NCBI RefSeq assembly: GCF_000346465.2
Contig: NC_034010.1
Coordinates: 11,310,558 to 11,374,557, forward strand
DNA: 64,000 bases
Reading direction: 5' to 3'
Origin: Prunus persica
Taxonomy: Eukaryota; Streptophyta; Magnoliopsida; Rosales; Rosaceae
Shown here: one piece after another, positions 13,761-25,740 of the stretch
Numbering within the stretch: position 1 is the first letter of the stretch
Layout: each line of letters opens with the position of its first letter
The notes under the pieces: model-generated
Database searches by the model: none
The model's input: the letters and a program-made list of their open reading frames with translations, nothing else
What the model was told of the DNA's origin: nothing
Position numbers and translations under genes: made by a program

Positions 13761-14232
13761 ACTGAATAAGATAAGAAAAGTATTAGTATTACTAACGGCC
13801 TTCCACTAATAATATGTTTAATATTACCAAGAATCCATTTTTGTTAGTGGTTAGTAATAGAATAGCAAATAAATATAGTATATTATATATATATATATAT
13901 TGTCAACTTGAATTGCCTCCCCATTTTTTTTCGGTGGAATTCCCTTCAAAACTAGAGGAAATAGGAAATAATATAATATTATTATATTAATATATGTAAC
14001 TAGAAAAGTAGATATATTTATAATATTAAAATAATCAATATAATTACTTGCTTTTTATGATCAATATAATGATATAATATTAAAATAATAGAGAAGATAA
14101 GGGAGCAAAGATCTTATCGCTTATTCTTTCGGTGGGTTTTGTTGTTCTCATCAAAAGATGCTTGAGCACTTTCCTTGGGTCAGTGGCTAAGAAAAATTTG
14201 TGGACGAGAAGAAGGGTGCTGTGCCAATAATC

Positions 14233-14811
14233 TCAGCACCCAAAGCTGTGCCCTTGCATCTTCTCTTTGTTCCTAAAGAATGTCGCTGATTCAGTTTGGT
14301 TTACTTGGTCATCCTTATTCTCCTTGTTGTCTGATGAGATTCTCCTCCTACTTCTCCTCCTGCTCCTCTTCTTGGAATCGACGCTCATCAGCGTTTGAGC
14401 TTCGTTCTCGCTGGCATACTCTTTGACCAACATGGGATTGTCATGCTTATAATTGAACATTCCCGCTGGAGCACTAGCCTGAGTCCTTGGTCTTGGGGGT
14501 GTCGCTAGAAGCGAGTAACAGCAGCCGGGTTCCTTGTCAGAGTCGGAGGACAGCCCAGCTTCTAGTAGTACTTGTTTGGTTCGTTTATCATTGGATGACA
14601 ATGTTTCCTCCTCGTCTACATCCCCGTCAAAGCTTTCCATGGACAAGAGTGACATGTACATACTCATACCACTATGTTCTTGGGCATCATGATCTTGATC
14701 TTGATGTAGGCCTTGGTAGAAGTAGTTACCATCATCATCATCATCAATTTCATCCTGATCAGAAGCACCACAGGTGGAACTCCTACTAGTACACATAGAC
14801 AGCCTGGACAA
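14233..14811 (-). pseudogene. Unidentified captured coding fragment fused to RBCS in element 1
   Basis: An open frame runs on from the RBCS fragment for about 193 codons to a stop at 14233. It is acidic first ([12 protein letters not shown]), then has [15 protein letters not shown] and a basic stretch [11 protein letters not shown] followed by SSDNKENKD, which looks like a nuclear localisation signal. The composition is of a real host protein rather than of the AT-rich element, so I read it as a second captured segment. I do not recognise the family. The boundary with RBCS is the codon after YLLHN at about 14812. Confidence 0.5.
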
Positions 14812-16572
14812 GTTGTGTAGAAGATAATCTACTTCCTTGGCTAATGACTCGGCAGATAGGGGAGGAAGGTAAGAGAGAGTCTCGAACTTCTTCAATCCAA
14901 TTGGAGGTCACACTCGCATGCACTGAACTCTTCCACCATTGCTGGAGATAGAGGTAATATCATTGTTGGCCTTGCCGAGCTGAGCAACGCAAGCTTGTAA
15001 CCCAAGTGAGGGCATCGAAGTGTTGGAATGCTGGCTCAGCTATAGCGGGTCGGGTCATGCATGGGCAATGTTCTGGCCCGCCTGTTCCAAGCAAGGAGTT
15101 GAGCCATGTGGCTTGGGCGAAGGCTCTGGGCTTCATGGTTCCTGTTGTGAAATTATTGCAAGCGCACAATCCATACAAGTAATATAGAAATAAGTAGAGT
15201 GTCGTTCCCACGAAGACTGTAATTTCCTATTAACTACCAATTATGATTAATGCATAAGTTTATTTGAACAGTTGATTAAGAAGATTGATTAATTTTAAGA
15301 AAACTAAAACAATTATGAAAAATAACAATTTAATTAACAATAGAAAATTAAGATGATGAGACACTAGAGCATCCGACTTCACCATAACCAATTCTACTTA
15401 ATTCTTATAGCCAATTAACCCTAATTACTATCCATGTTGACAGTTGGTTTCTCCTAATTCATTCGATATCCCCTCTCAGGCTCAACCAAAAGTATTCTCA
15501 ATTAACAACCCATTCTCTCTCGAGCAACGGATTTAGAAAACCAAGAACCCATTAAGTTCTATGAGAACCTACAAGAAAACTGCATGAGTCATGTTAGTCC
15601 CTCTCGGGCACTCATTCAAGTCATGGTATTTGTTACAAGAAGCAAACACCAAACATCTCCTCTCGGTCTCCGCTTGGATCATCAATTAAATATTAGCTAG
15701 ATATTTAAATCATTAAGAACAGTAACAAATACTCAACATGAGATAATAATCAGAAATTAATATAACGATAGAAATTAAGTATTCAAGGTTAGGCTACATC
15801 GTAGCCCTAGCAAGGGAAATTAGTTCATGACAGAAGAAAATATAAACAAGAGAATTATTCTCATAAAACCAATTTGGCCGATGGACTTGATCTTCAGAAT
15901 CTTCACAGGAACACCTTCAAAAGCTCCTCAAATAATGCAGCAGCAAATTCTTGGCTTCCTCTGATATTTCTCTGGTTGAATGAAAGTTGGTGGAAAAATA
16001 TGGTAGAGAAGACGATGGTGGAAAAAGATGATGGGTAATTGATCTTTTCAACAATGACCTAAACTCCCTATTTATAAAACTCCTAGAAATCCTACCTAAG
16101 GAATAATTACAATTGTTATAAAAATAGGATTCCTTCTAAAATAAGGTCTTCTTTATTTCTCCTTATTTGACTTGATAAGACTTGCACCATCTTGAACTAG
16201 GAAATTTGACAACATTCCTTGCAACAAAAGGAATGACTTGGCTTCTTTTTAATTGATCTTCATCTTCTTGCCTTTTTTAGCACACTTTCTCCTATTTCAC
16301 AATTCCTTCACAAATCTCACAAAACCAATTAAAAACAACCAATTTAATCTGAGAAATTAATAAATAAATAAGCAAAGGAGGCATAAAATATATATAAAAT
16401 ATAGACTTATCAGTTCCTATAGTGGAGGGCACTGCGTCAGGCTGGTTTCACAGAGCAATGATTACAACACAAGCTTGTAACCGGAGTGGGGGCTTTGAGG
16501 TGTTGGAACATTGGCCAAGAATTAGCGGGTCTGGTGAACTACAGCTGCTGATGAAACCATGAAGGAAGCCAT
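14812..16572 (-). pseudogene. RBCS: Captured RBCS fragment (Rubisco small subunit transit peptide and N-terminus)
   Basis: The ATG at 16572 opens MASFMVSSAAVV, a chloroplast transit peptide start, preceded by an A-rich leader (tcaaacaagaaacagagg). After the solo LTR (15143-16412) the frame gives KANNDITSISSNGGRVQCM, then [18 protein letters not shown] and [10 protein letters not shown], diagnostic of the Rubisco small subunit. The conserved Trp after the mature N-terminus is TGA (14908-14910). No intron occurs at the transit/mature junction, where nuclear RBCS genes normally have one, so the source was spliced RNA. A transit-peptide segment is present twice (around 16510 and 15020, both reading SNTS.P.L.LQACV). 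Rubisco function is impossible here. Confidence 0.88.
15143..16412. mobile_element. Solo LTR (1270 bp) inside the captured RBCS fragment
   Basis: TGTTGTGAAATT...GACTTATCA has TG/CA ends and is flanked by a perfect 5-bp duplication GTTCC (15138-15142 and 16413-16417). No internal coding region is seen. It carries short segments such as gtgtcgttcccacgaagac. Removing it makes the two halves of the RBCS fragment adjacent. A complete non-autonomous element with TG/CA ends is the alternative. Confidence 0.75.
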
Positions 16573-16787
16573 TTTCCTCTGTTTCTTGTTTGATATATGA
16601 GAGCTGAAGAGATGAAGCTGGGCTTTGTGGTGTGGTTTGAAAGAGAAACTCATTATTGCAGAGTCTTGCTTTCTTATCAGCAGGCCAAAGATTCGGTTCC
16701 AGGAACCAGAATTGAGAGGAGGTGCATAGAGTTGTGAGGAGAGAAAGAGAGAGAGCGTTGAGGCTCTAAATTTAGAGATAGAGAAAT

Positions 16788-16800
16788 CGTGCTGATAACG
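16788..16800 (-). promoter_or_regulatory. Putative primer-binding site of element 1
   Basis: Minus strand CGTTATCAGCACG directly follows the 5' LTR; element 2 has the same at 31038-31050. It does not begin TGG like a site for a tRNA 3' end, and its complement resembles a tRNA anticodon arm (GUGCUGAUAACG). Confidence 0.65.
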
Positions 16801-16977
16801 TGTTATAAAACCAAAGAATTGAGGAGAGAATTTAGAAGTAAGAAAAGAACCCTTGGATTGGTTCCTCTCTTCAGTATTATATCTCCCATACATTACAAGG
16901 AGGGGTGAACCCTTTTGTAGGCAAAGTCCCTTCCAACATGTGGTGGGCTCCACCTTATCATCTTATCATTTACAACA
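16801..16977 (-). repeat. 5' LTR of element 1
   Basis: 177 bp, two mismatches to 8793-8969, followed at 16978-16982 by the target duplication CACTT. Confidence 0.93.
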
Positions 16978-16982
16978 CACTT

Positions 16983-19842
16983 CTATTAACTTTTTTATTG
17001 TCTCTTAATTGACAGACTTATTATAATTGTCCTGGAAGGACCAAACTGGAACACTTTGGTATGCAAGGGCCAAAGTCCCACAAGAGCCAAAATTCCAGAG
17101 GCAAAATGAAAATTGAATTTTATAGTTATGTCACAAACTTGTATAATTTTTATATATGTAGAAAAAGCAGTAATAATTTATTGATAAAACATAAGAAAGT
17201 ACATAACAGTCATAGTGTCAAATATGAGTACAACATCTTCAGTAACCAAACACAAAAATAATTTGGGTTGATCTAAAGAGAATTATGCATAAATAAATAA
17301 AATATTTAAAATTCCTATTCGGCATACCAAAGTACATGTACTCAAACTTACAATACATATTTACCGCACAATTTATATAGTTAGGTGTAAACTGTCAAAA
17401 AAAAGTTCAAGTAGCCAAGCATCAGGTGAAAAGTTTAGGCTATATTGCTAAAATTTTGCCTCTGTTTTCTTTTTTGAATCAAATAAAAACTTCATTAGAT
17501 AAACTTTGATGGTACAATATAAATCGTTAATTATGCCTTTGTTTAAATTGTTAAAACATATGTTCTCAATGTAAATAGTTAATTATGTTCTTTTTAAATG
17601 ATTTGTTATTGACACTTCAAAAAAGTATCATACATGTATTCAATTTAGATTTTTAAAGAGTTTATAAAAGTCTAATAGTATTCAATTATGACTTTTAAAA
17701 AATATTTAAAATATATTCTAACAAAAATATACGTGAATTCTTGAAAGTTTTGCAAAGAATTTTGAGTATCGAAAATATAAGTGTGGTCACTATTGTGTAT
17801 TAAGTATTGGGGATTTAATTAAGAATTGTATTTTGACTATTTTTCAATCCAATCCCACTTAATATAATGAGCATTTTTGAGAGTGGAAGTGGATGGCCCC
17901 AAAATTGGGATATGCTCATGCTGATGGATGCTTGATTTGATCCCTTAGGGTATGTTTGGTAGGACTCACTAACCTGGATTGGACAAAATAGCACTTAAAA
18001 CCCATGTTTGGTAAGAGGGATGACTAACTTAAATGAGACTATACAGTCCAACAGTGAAAAAAATGGCTCACTAGCTCCTCTAATATAATGAGCCTAAAAT
18101 GTGGTTCACAAAATAGTACTGTCGCTAAACTGAACAGGCGAGTCCAACACACTGGCTTGGCTTCTCTTCCCTGAAGCCATTCATCACTTTCTCTTCCGCA
18201 ACTTCCCTACCTCAACAAAATTGAAGCTCCAAGAAGTATATTTTCTTGATTGAAAAAACTGAAGTTCCAAGATCTGATTGGACCCAACAATAAAAGACAA
18301 AAAAGTATTTTTAGAATTTCTTCTGATCCAACTCTGGAAACCCATCTCCTCCGACCCATCGTCGTCCACTGCACTGCCCCCAACCCCAGCAACATCTATT
18401 GGTTTATTAAAATAAAAACCTGATATGGATTTGGTTGAAGAAAGAGAGTGGAAAGAGAGAAAAATAAGGAGAGAGAAGGAGGAGGGGAGGGGGGCTTGGT
18501 TGTCGAATAAAGAGGAGAGAGGGGAGGGGAGTTGTCGCGTGGGGTGTGGGGGGAGGAAGAGAGGACGGAAGGGGTGGGTGGGGTTTGGGATATTTGTTTT
18601 GGTTTAAAAATATTATCTTTAAGAATATTAAAAATCAGCTTCTTTAAAAAAATATAAGAATTTTTATTTATTTATTATTATTTTAAATCTTTAAATTGGA
18701 TTTCTTTGTAACATTTATATATTTTAAGTCAAAATTCCTAATTAAATTTAAATATTATAATTTAATTCCTTGCATTAGCGCCCACAAAAGCACAAAGTTG
18801 AGCAAAAGTCTATCACGCTCTCGCCACCCAACCATCAAAAAATTCATTATTCTTGCATGTAGAAAAAAAAAGTTAAAATTAAAATTAAAAACTCAGTCGC
18901 ACCACCATCTTCGACACCCACCCAGCCTCCACCACTCCCATCACCCACCTAAGCCTCAACCACACCATCAACTCCGTCACATCAAGTTCTCTTTCTCAGA
19001 TGAGACGGTAACACATACCTCATCACACCCAACTTGTCGAAGGTGAAGAGGCGGATGAGTCTGTGTTGAAAGAGAGGTGTGTCGTAGCTGGTTTGGAAGG
19101 TCTTCATCTTGGGCTTGGATCAGTGTTAGTTTCATTGGGCAAGCCACTCCCCTTGTACGACTCCGATGAGCTCTTCTTCTTCTCTTCACCACGAGACCAA
19201 GTTTACCCAGTTGAATTTAACTTGAAACCCAGATCTGGGTTCTTTCTTTGGTAAAAAGGTTTTTTCTTTTTTTCTCAAAACACTCAACCCAGATCTGGGT
19301 TGACTTCATACTAGCAAAACTCACGGGATTTTTTCTAAGTAAATGGTCAAATTCCATTTCACATTAATCAGTGCCTTTCGAATTTGGGTCTTGATCTTGA
19401 AGATTAAGTTGCATAGTCTGAACTTAAAAACAGAGATAATGGGGTTCTTTTGCACTTGGACTTGGGTCTTGAATATTTCTAGGTCGAATGGGAATTGATT
19501 GCTACACTAAAGAAAGCAAATAAGAATCCATAATCAATTTGTTCTTGTTACATGAAGGAGAGCTGCAGTGGTGAGGGTTTAGTTGGAAAGTAGGGGCTGA
19601 GGGTGGGTTGTGTTGGGTTCAATTGGAATTGATGTTGCTTTTGTTTCACTTTGAATTTGGGTGGATTGAGAAGTCTTTTGGAGAGTGATTTGTGGGCTGC
19701 TGTGGTGGCGGTGGTGGAGATCCATGGTAGAGACGTCGAAGGTGCATAAGGTTGGTGCGTGTTGATTGGGGAAGATGGTGGAGGTGGGGTGGGAGAGAGA
19801 AAAAGGGTTGGGGTTGGGGGCGTTTTTGTTTTTTAAATTATT
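16983..19842. other. Intergenic, no gene supported
   Basis: AT-rich with scattered GC-richer patches (18420-18600 purine-rich, 18900-19260, 19560-19820 GGT/GTG-rich). At 17948 GGTATGTTTGGTA resembles an hAT-type end, but I find no matching partner. Short open frames here lack recognisable domains. Confidence 0.45.
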
Positions 19843-19846
19843 TTAA

Positions 19847-20531
19847 GGGTGTATTCAATTAGAATTTTAATAAATTATTTTGAAGTTTAAAAATACAGTG
19901 GTATTTAATTAAAATTTTTAAGTAATGAATTAAAATTCAGTGGTATTCAATTAGGATTCTTAAGTAATGAATTAAAGTCGGGTGTTATTCAATAGTTACT
20001 GATTTTGAGGTATTTCATTAAATGTTGTATTGTGTGAGATTTTGAGTGGGTGATATAAACACCAAATAACATAAATAAAAAATTCACCCTCCTAGGCATG
20101 ATTCTCACGTTCTTTGATTTTCTTTTGAGAGAAGATCAACAGCGCATTTGCCACTCACACGAAAGCAATCAACCACAGCCAGCCACACTTTAGTGTTACA
20201 TCCTACCAAAACAAGATTATTTGCTAATTTCGATATCAATCAATCTAATTTTTTTTAATATAAAAAAGCATGTGAAGTATGGTATGAACTTTAACGATAT
20301 TTTTTATGTTGAATTAATCTATGTTATTATATGACTTTTATTTCATATGGAATCTTATAGCAAATTTTTTTATTCTTTGGAGAATACAAAAAAATTCTAA
20401 ATTAAGTAAAATCATGTAACTACAATCTATTAAATAAATAACTAAAATCCTGTATTACACAAATCCTGCTGAAATCCATTACATTAAAATCCTATAATTA
20501 AAATATATTAAAATCGTAATTGAACACACCC
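19847..20531. mobile_element. TIR element (MITE-like), 685 bp
   Basis: The left end GGGTGTATTCAATTAGAATTTTAAT and the inverted right end GGGTGTGTTCAATTACGATTTTAAT match at 22 of 25 positions. Direct TTAA flanks at 19843-19846 and 20532-20535. Subterminal copies of GGTATTCAATTAGGATT follow the left end. No transposase frame is present. Confidence 0.75.
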
Positions 20532-20535
20532 TTAA

Positions 20536-22337
20536 TCTATTAAAAGAATCTTTAAAATTTTAATTTGTTTAATATAATTTAAATTATAGTTTTTATTATT
20601 TAAAAAACAAAAGAATTGTTTATTATATATTTTGCCCACATGGAGTCCACGTCATCAAAAATTAAGGCTAACATTTGCCATATCAACATTTAACAAATTT
20701 ATTAACGGTTTGTGTAACGGTGGGGGCAATTTATAGGTTTTCCATGACTTAGATTATGTATTTATAAATGTCCCCAAAGATGAGTACGAACTTGAAAATG
20801 ACTCTATAGTTTGGGGGGTCTTTTGTAGTTTGTCATTTTATTTTTTACTGTATTTACAAAGGCCTTGATTATTATTTGGAATGTGGTAGCCATAAAAAAC
20901 TGAATGGTGATCTGCCATTTTGAATTTAGTTTTGATGGATAAAATACTTTTTTGAGTTCTTTAATGGAGGTGAATTGCAGGCCGTTGATTTTTTTCTATA
21001 AAGCAAGCATCATCAATAGAGGTGCCTCTGAACATCGCTGATGCTCGAGTCCACCGTGGACTTCATCGGACACTTGAATACACTCCAGGAGGTAATTGTG
21101 GATCATCAGCTTGGCAATGTTGCGGAGGTCGATGATGGCGTTGGAGGTCGCCAAGTATTTGACCAATCACCGCACTGAAGAAGCTTTGCCGGCGGAGGCG
21201 TAGGAGGCCTTGGGAGTGTTCATGACGGAGTCATCTTTAGTAGATAGTCCTCGAACGCATAGCTCGTATAAGTTGTGCAGGAGATAGTGGACGAGCTCAG
21301 ATCAATCGAAGGGAGCGATTAGTTGAGCTTAAGGGGTTATGTAATTGAATATTTTAAAATTTTAATTTCGTTTATTCATGTAAGTTCCCCAGTTTTGTTT
21401 TGATATTTAAGAGGCTCAATCAAATCTGCTCAAGGTTGCAAGGTTTGGGGTAACTAGCAGGAAACAAAACAAAGGCAACTGTACCTAAAAATAGAAGAGT
21501 AAAGGTAGAAATTAAAAATTAAGCGTGATTGGTCATTTTTTTTCATTATTAATTTACTTTGTTCTCGTTTTGTGCTTTTAAATGTGGATTGGGCTTATTT
21601 CGAGTTTTTGGGTTGTTTTAGGTTTTTGAGACATCTTGTTTTAAGAAAACAAGTGGCAATTTTGTAATATATAGAAAGTTCAAAGTCGGTTGTTTTTTTG
21701 TAAATGGACTTCTAGTGTGTTTGTAAGTCCATTTCATAAAAGGTTTTGTTAAAATCCCCGCATAATAGTGAAGCTCACCTATACAAAATTAATGAATGAA
21801 ATCAATAATAACGGATAGAGAACATCGTTGGATCAATTTAAATCCAGCCATTGATGTTAATAGAATTTTTGTGATTCATGTACATGGTTTGATGGTACCT
21901 TCTTTTTACAACAAGTGCCCCTTTGGTATTTATCCTTTTTATTATTGCTCATTATTCATATCCAATAATATTATGATCTCACCACCTCCAAATATTAAAT
22001 AAATAAATAAAAATGCAAGTTTAGGATAAATACGTAAATCCACTTGCCAAATGTCACAGCTTAAAACCATGTAGTAGGGCGGAGCAGCCTCACCCACTAA
22101 GAAAAGAATGCAAGGAACATACAAATCATCAATTAATCGGTCTGGTCATGCATCTAAAAGTATCTAATGCCTAGATATAGATTAATGTGATGCATCAGAG
22201 TTTGAACACGAGTTCACATCACCAGATTAGGAGTGCAACGGCTACTGGAGTTTGAACCTTAGTTCACATCACCATTTTGTGATGGATCACTATAATGTCG
22301 AGTACGACTATTGGATGAAGACCTTGATATAGATTAA
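20536..22337. other. Intergenic with one coding-like remnant (20990-21310, minus)
   Basis: A GC-rich island at 20990-21310 reads on the minus strand as SELVHYLLHNLYELCVRGL and, after a stop, KYLATSNAIIDLRNIAKLM. It looks like a decayed coding exon, but I cannot name the family. The rest is AT-rich with no feature seen. Confidence 0.4.
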
Positions 22338-22568
22338 TGCTAAAATATGAAACTTATGAGAGAATATTGTTTGTGGGAATTTTCTGTGTATTCTTCTCAT
22401 TGTAAGAGGTTGTATTTATAATACAATAAACCCTTGTAGGTTAAGGAAGGTAATTACTCATAATCTATTTACAGTAGGAAATCATGTATTAAAATAAATC
22501 AATCACATTTAATATAGGAATCCTTTGCCTGACAGGAAAGTAATTGCAGGCCCACAAGTCACATGAAC
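22338..22568 (-). repeat. 3' LTR of the copia remnant
   Basis: Minus strand TGTTCATGTGACTTG...ATATTTTAGCA, 231 bp with TG/CA ends and a TATAAATAC box near the middle, preceded by an AG-rich tract (gaggaagag). No second LTR or target duplication found. Confidence 0.65.
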
Positions 22569-23013
22569 ACTCTTCCTCAAGTTGGTGCATAGATCTCGCC
22601 AATGCCCAACTAGTTTAGTGAGTTGTGGAACACTCTACTGGAAATTGCATTTGTCAAAATATTCGCCAACTAGTTTAAGAAAGGAAACTGAATCACTTTA
22701 GCTTCGAGCTTCTATTTGATATAGTGTCGATCCACCTCAACATGTTTGGTGTGATCATGTTAAACTGGATTCTGTGCAATAGCTATTGTAACCTTGTTGT
22801 CACAAAAGAGATTCATAACAGATGTAGGTCTATACCCAAGTTCAGCAAGCAAACTATGTAACCAAAGGAGTTCTCAAATTCCTTGAGTCATACCTCTGAA
22901 CTCAGTTTCTGCACTAGATAGAGCTACTACCTTCTGTTTCTTGCTCTTCATGTTATTAAATTACCTCCAACGAATGTAAAGTAACCAGATGTGGATCTTC
23001 TATCTGTTATACT

Positions 23014-23762
23014 TCATGCCCAATTTCCATCTGTGTAACCATCAACATTGATATGACCATGTTTTGAGAACATAAGTCCTTTTCTAGGCGTATACTTCAA
23101 ATATCTAAGTATGCGAAGAATTGAATTCATGTGGTCTTCACTTGGAGAATGCATAAATTGACTGACTACGCTCACTGCATAGGTTATGTCTAGTCGAGTA
23201 TGTGACAAATGGATCAGTCTTCCCACTAAACTTTGGTATATTTTCTTGTTAATTGGAACTTGATCCGGGTATTCTCCAAGATGATGATTCTGAACAATAG
23301 GAGTGTCTATATGTTTGCAATTTAGCATTCCCATGTCTGTCAACAAGTTCAAGACATATTTCCTCAAAGAGATATATGCCTTGCTTTGATTTGGCCACCT
23401 CAATCCCCAAGAAATACTTGAGCCAACCTAAAGGTCCACCTAGATTCTTTATCGCAATTCAATAGCTAAATAGTTTGCAACCGAGATATTTCCTGTTCAT
23501 CATTCCCAATAATAATCATATCATCAACATAGATTATTAAAGTTGATACCTTCCCTTTATGATATTTCAAGAACATAGTATGATTTGAATTGCTTTGCCT
23601 GAACCCATAATTTTCCTCATTGCCAAAGTGAATTGTTCGAACCATGCACATGATGGCTGTTTCAAACCATATAGTGGTTTTCGCAACTTGCACACCATAC
23701 TTGTCTAAGTAGATGTTGTACATCCCGATGGAATAGATATACTTCTTCTGTGAGTTCACCAC
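23014..23762 (-). pseudogene. Copia reverse transcriptase and RNase H fragments
   Basis: The segment 23762-23466 holds the RT catalytic block LIIYVDDMIIIGND. The segment 23403-23014 holds the RT/RNase H connection with KYVLNLLTDMGM, the block YQSLVGRLIHLSHTRLDITYA, AVSVVSQFMHSPSE, RILRYLKYTPRKGL and GYTDGNWA (first RNase H aspartate region). A frameshift and stop separate the two. A second, near-duplicate block at 23840-24060 suggests an internal duplication. Confidence 0.88.
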
Positions 23763-24559
23763 GCAAGAAAATATTTTTCACATCAACCTGATGGAGTGGC
23801 CAATCCAGGTTTGCAGCAAGAGATAGTTGCACTCTAACTGTGTTGACCTTTGCTACGGGGCAAATGTTTCTTCATAATCGATGTAGTAGATCTGTGTGTA
23901 CCCTTTTGCCACAAGTCTAGCCTTATATCGTTCAACTAAATCATTGGCATTGTGTTTGATAGTAGCACTATGACCGTTTTAAGCTTTGCTACTAGGGAAA
24001 ATGTTTCTTCATAATCGATGTCGTAGGTCTGTGTGTACCCTTTTGTCACACGTTTGGTCTTGTATTGTTCAATGGAACCATCGGCATTGTGTTTGACAAT
24101 AAACACCTATCTGCATCCAACAATTCTTTTTCCTTTGAGAAATGTCTCGAATGTCCACGTCTGATTTTTCTCCACAACCTTCATTTCTTCCTTTATTGCT
24201 TGAGTCCACTTTAGATCTTTCAATGCTTCAGTCACCTAGTGCGAATATCAATAGCAAACAACTGATGCACAAATGCCTTTAGTGGTTCAGACAATCCTTG
24301 AGTGCACACATGGTTGGCAATTGAATATTTCGACTATTTGCCAATATCAAGGCAATATCTATCTGGCGATTTGCCACGATTCTACATGAAAGGTAATTAG
24401 CATCCAACAGAATCATCAACTAAATTCACAGGAGTTGTAGGGCTATTTACCATAGGAATATTATCAGGAGATTGGTAGTTTGGTACTATAGAATGTGAAA
24501 GAGGTATTCATTTTCTTTCTAGGTAGAACCATAAGTAGTCAAATCAGGAGAATTTTCAA

Positions 24560-24740
24560 ACACAGGCGACCGGTCGCATTCTTCAGGGCAACCGGTTGTT
24601 TTAGTCTGAGTCGAGTTTTGCTATTTGAGGTGACTGGTCGTCAAGTTCAGAGAGACTGGTCGTTTTGTCTAGAAAGCTCATTGTTCAAAGCAACCGGTCG
24701 TTATTGTCAAAATGGCCGGTCGTTTCCATGCTTACTTCAA
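24560..24740 (-). repeat. Degenerate ACCGGTCGTT repeats in the copia integrase-RT linker
   Basis: Six to seven spaced copies of RACYGGTCGTT, about 20-45 bp apart. They fall in the variable linker between integrase and RT of the copia polyprotein. Confidence 0.6.
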
Positions 24741-24792
24741 TTTTTCCATCTTTCGGAGTGCTCCAAGTTTGTGCTTCACTCTGTGTCTCCTC

Positions 24793-25300
24793 CTAAAGTG
24801 GATAATTAGACACTGAGTCATGAAAGAATGTCTTAGACTCCAAAAAAGTGACATATGTGCTTCGGGAAGGAGGATGATAACACCTATAACGTTTTTGATG
24901 AATGGCATACCCTAGAAAAACACAACGAAATGCACAAGGGTCAAGTTTGCTTCTCTTGTTTTTATGGAGATGAACATACGCCATGCAACCAAAGACTCGT
25001 GGTCTGAGCATTAAGACAGAGGGCAGGGGCCCTTGTTAAGCAAGCACTTGGACCGAAGTATGGAAGTCCAAGACATGAGAAGGCATACGATTTAGCAAAT
25101 AAACAACCGTGACAATGGCATCACCCTAGTGGTGGCGAGGGACATGAGCCCCAATGAAGAGTGCACGGGCTGTTTCAAGGAGATGATGATTTTTCTGTTA
25201 TGCAACCTCATTCTATTGCGGGGTTTGAGGACAAGTCGTTTCATAGAGAATGTCATGCGTAAGAAAGTACATCTGAAAGTCATGGTTGACATATTTTCCT
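24793..25300 (-). pseudogene. Copia integrase C-terminal fragment
   Basis: Readable blocks are NRMPSHVLDFHT (about 25090) then, after a stop, RPRVFGCMAYVHLHKN, KLDPCAFRCVFLGYA and TYVTFLESKTFF. These are the end of the catalytic core and the GKGY-type region of copia integrases. The catalytic acidic residues cannot be read reliably because of frameshifts. Confidence 0.8.
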
Positions 25301-25740
25301 CCCTTGTTAGACAGAGGATCTAGATTTAGGCAGAGAATTAGGTTTCAATTTGTTTGTGGAAGGATTTGAACATAGTAAACTCTTCACTTTTAGTCTTCAT
25401 CATGCCATGTCATACGAGTGCAATCATCCACAAACGTGACAAACCATCTAAATCTAGAAGTACTTATAGGTGAAGGACCACATAAATTAGAATGAATTAA
25501 AGCAGAACAGTTTTTTATTCACGCTCAAAGGATAAGAAACAAGTATAGTAAGCTAAGGGAGAGTCATAGTACAAAAAGTGTAGTCAGCTACAATAAGACT
25601 CTCGCTTAGTAAAGGTGCTTCCAAGAGTTCACAACATCATGACATATAATCATTAGTAAATCCATAAATTTTCAGGGAATGGACAATATTTTAAAGGTTA
25701 AAGACTACAAACAAATAACCTTAGGTCTATAACTAATTGA

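Larger units (their letters stand above)
8793..16977 (-). mobile_element. LTR element 1: non-autonomous, gene-capturing LTR retrotransposon
   Basis: The element is 8185 bp, bounded by 177-bp LTRs (TGTTGT...TAACA on the minus strand) and a perfect target duplication CACTT (8788-8792 and 16978-16982). The LTRs differ at two positions, so insertion is recent. Order on the minus strand: 5' LTR, primer-binding site, captured RBCS fragment, unidentified fragment, AT-rich tandem repeats, antisense coiled-coil frame, 78-bp-type repeats, repeated 3' motif, polypurine tract, 3' LTR. No gag, protease, reverse transcriptase or integrase is visible, so it must move in trans. The region from about 14131 to 8970 matches element 2 (32638-37244). 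The PPT and the repeated cac-tgcctcgttaaaacc motif resemble the 3' ends of Ty1/copia elements; that placement is inference. Confidence 0.88.
22338..25740 (-). mobile_element. Truncated Ty1/copia element
   Basis: Minus strand order from right to left: integrase remnants (about 25300-24793), linker, reverse transcriptase and RNase H (about 23900-23014), then a 231-bp 3' LTR (22568-22338). The 5' LTR, gag and protease are missing; homology fades near 25740. Integrase before RT is the copia arrangement. Many stops and frameshifts make it inactive. Confidence 0.85.

Noticed and set aside
17948..18120. hAT-type end (GGTATGTTTGGTA)
   Set aside because: No matching inverted end or target duplication could be found.
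18184..19254. Short frames in the GC-richer intergenic patches
   Set aside because: No domain, no splice-bounded structure, no agreement between frames.
21180..21310. A second RBCS-like fragment, because YLLHNL occurs here and in element 1
   Set aside because: Similarity is limited to about 20 bases; surrounding codons do not match the Rubisco small subunit.
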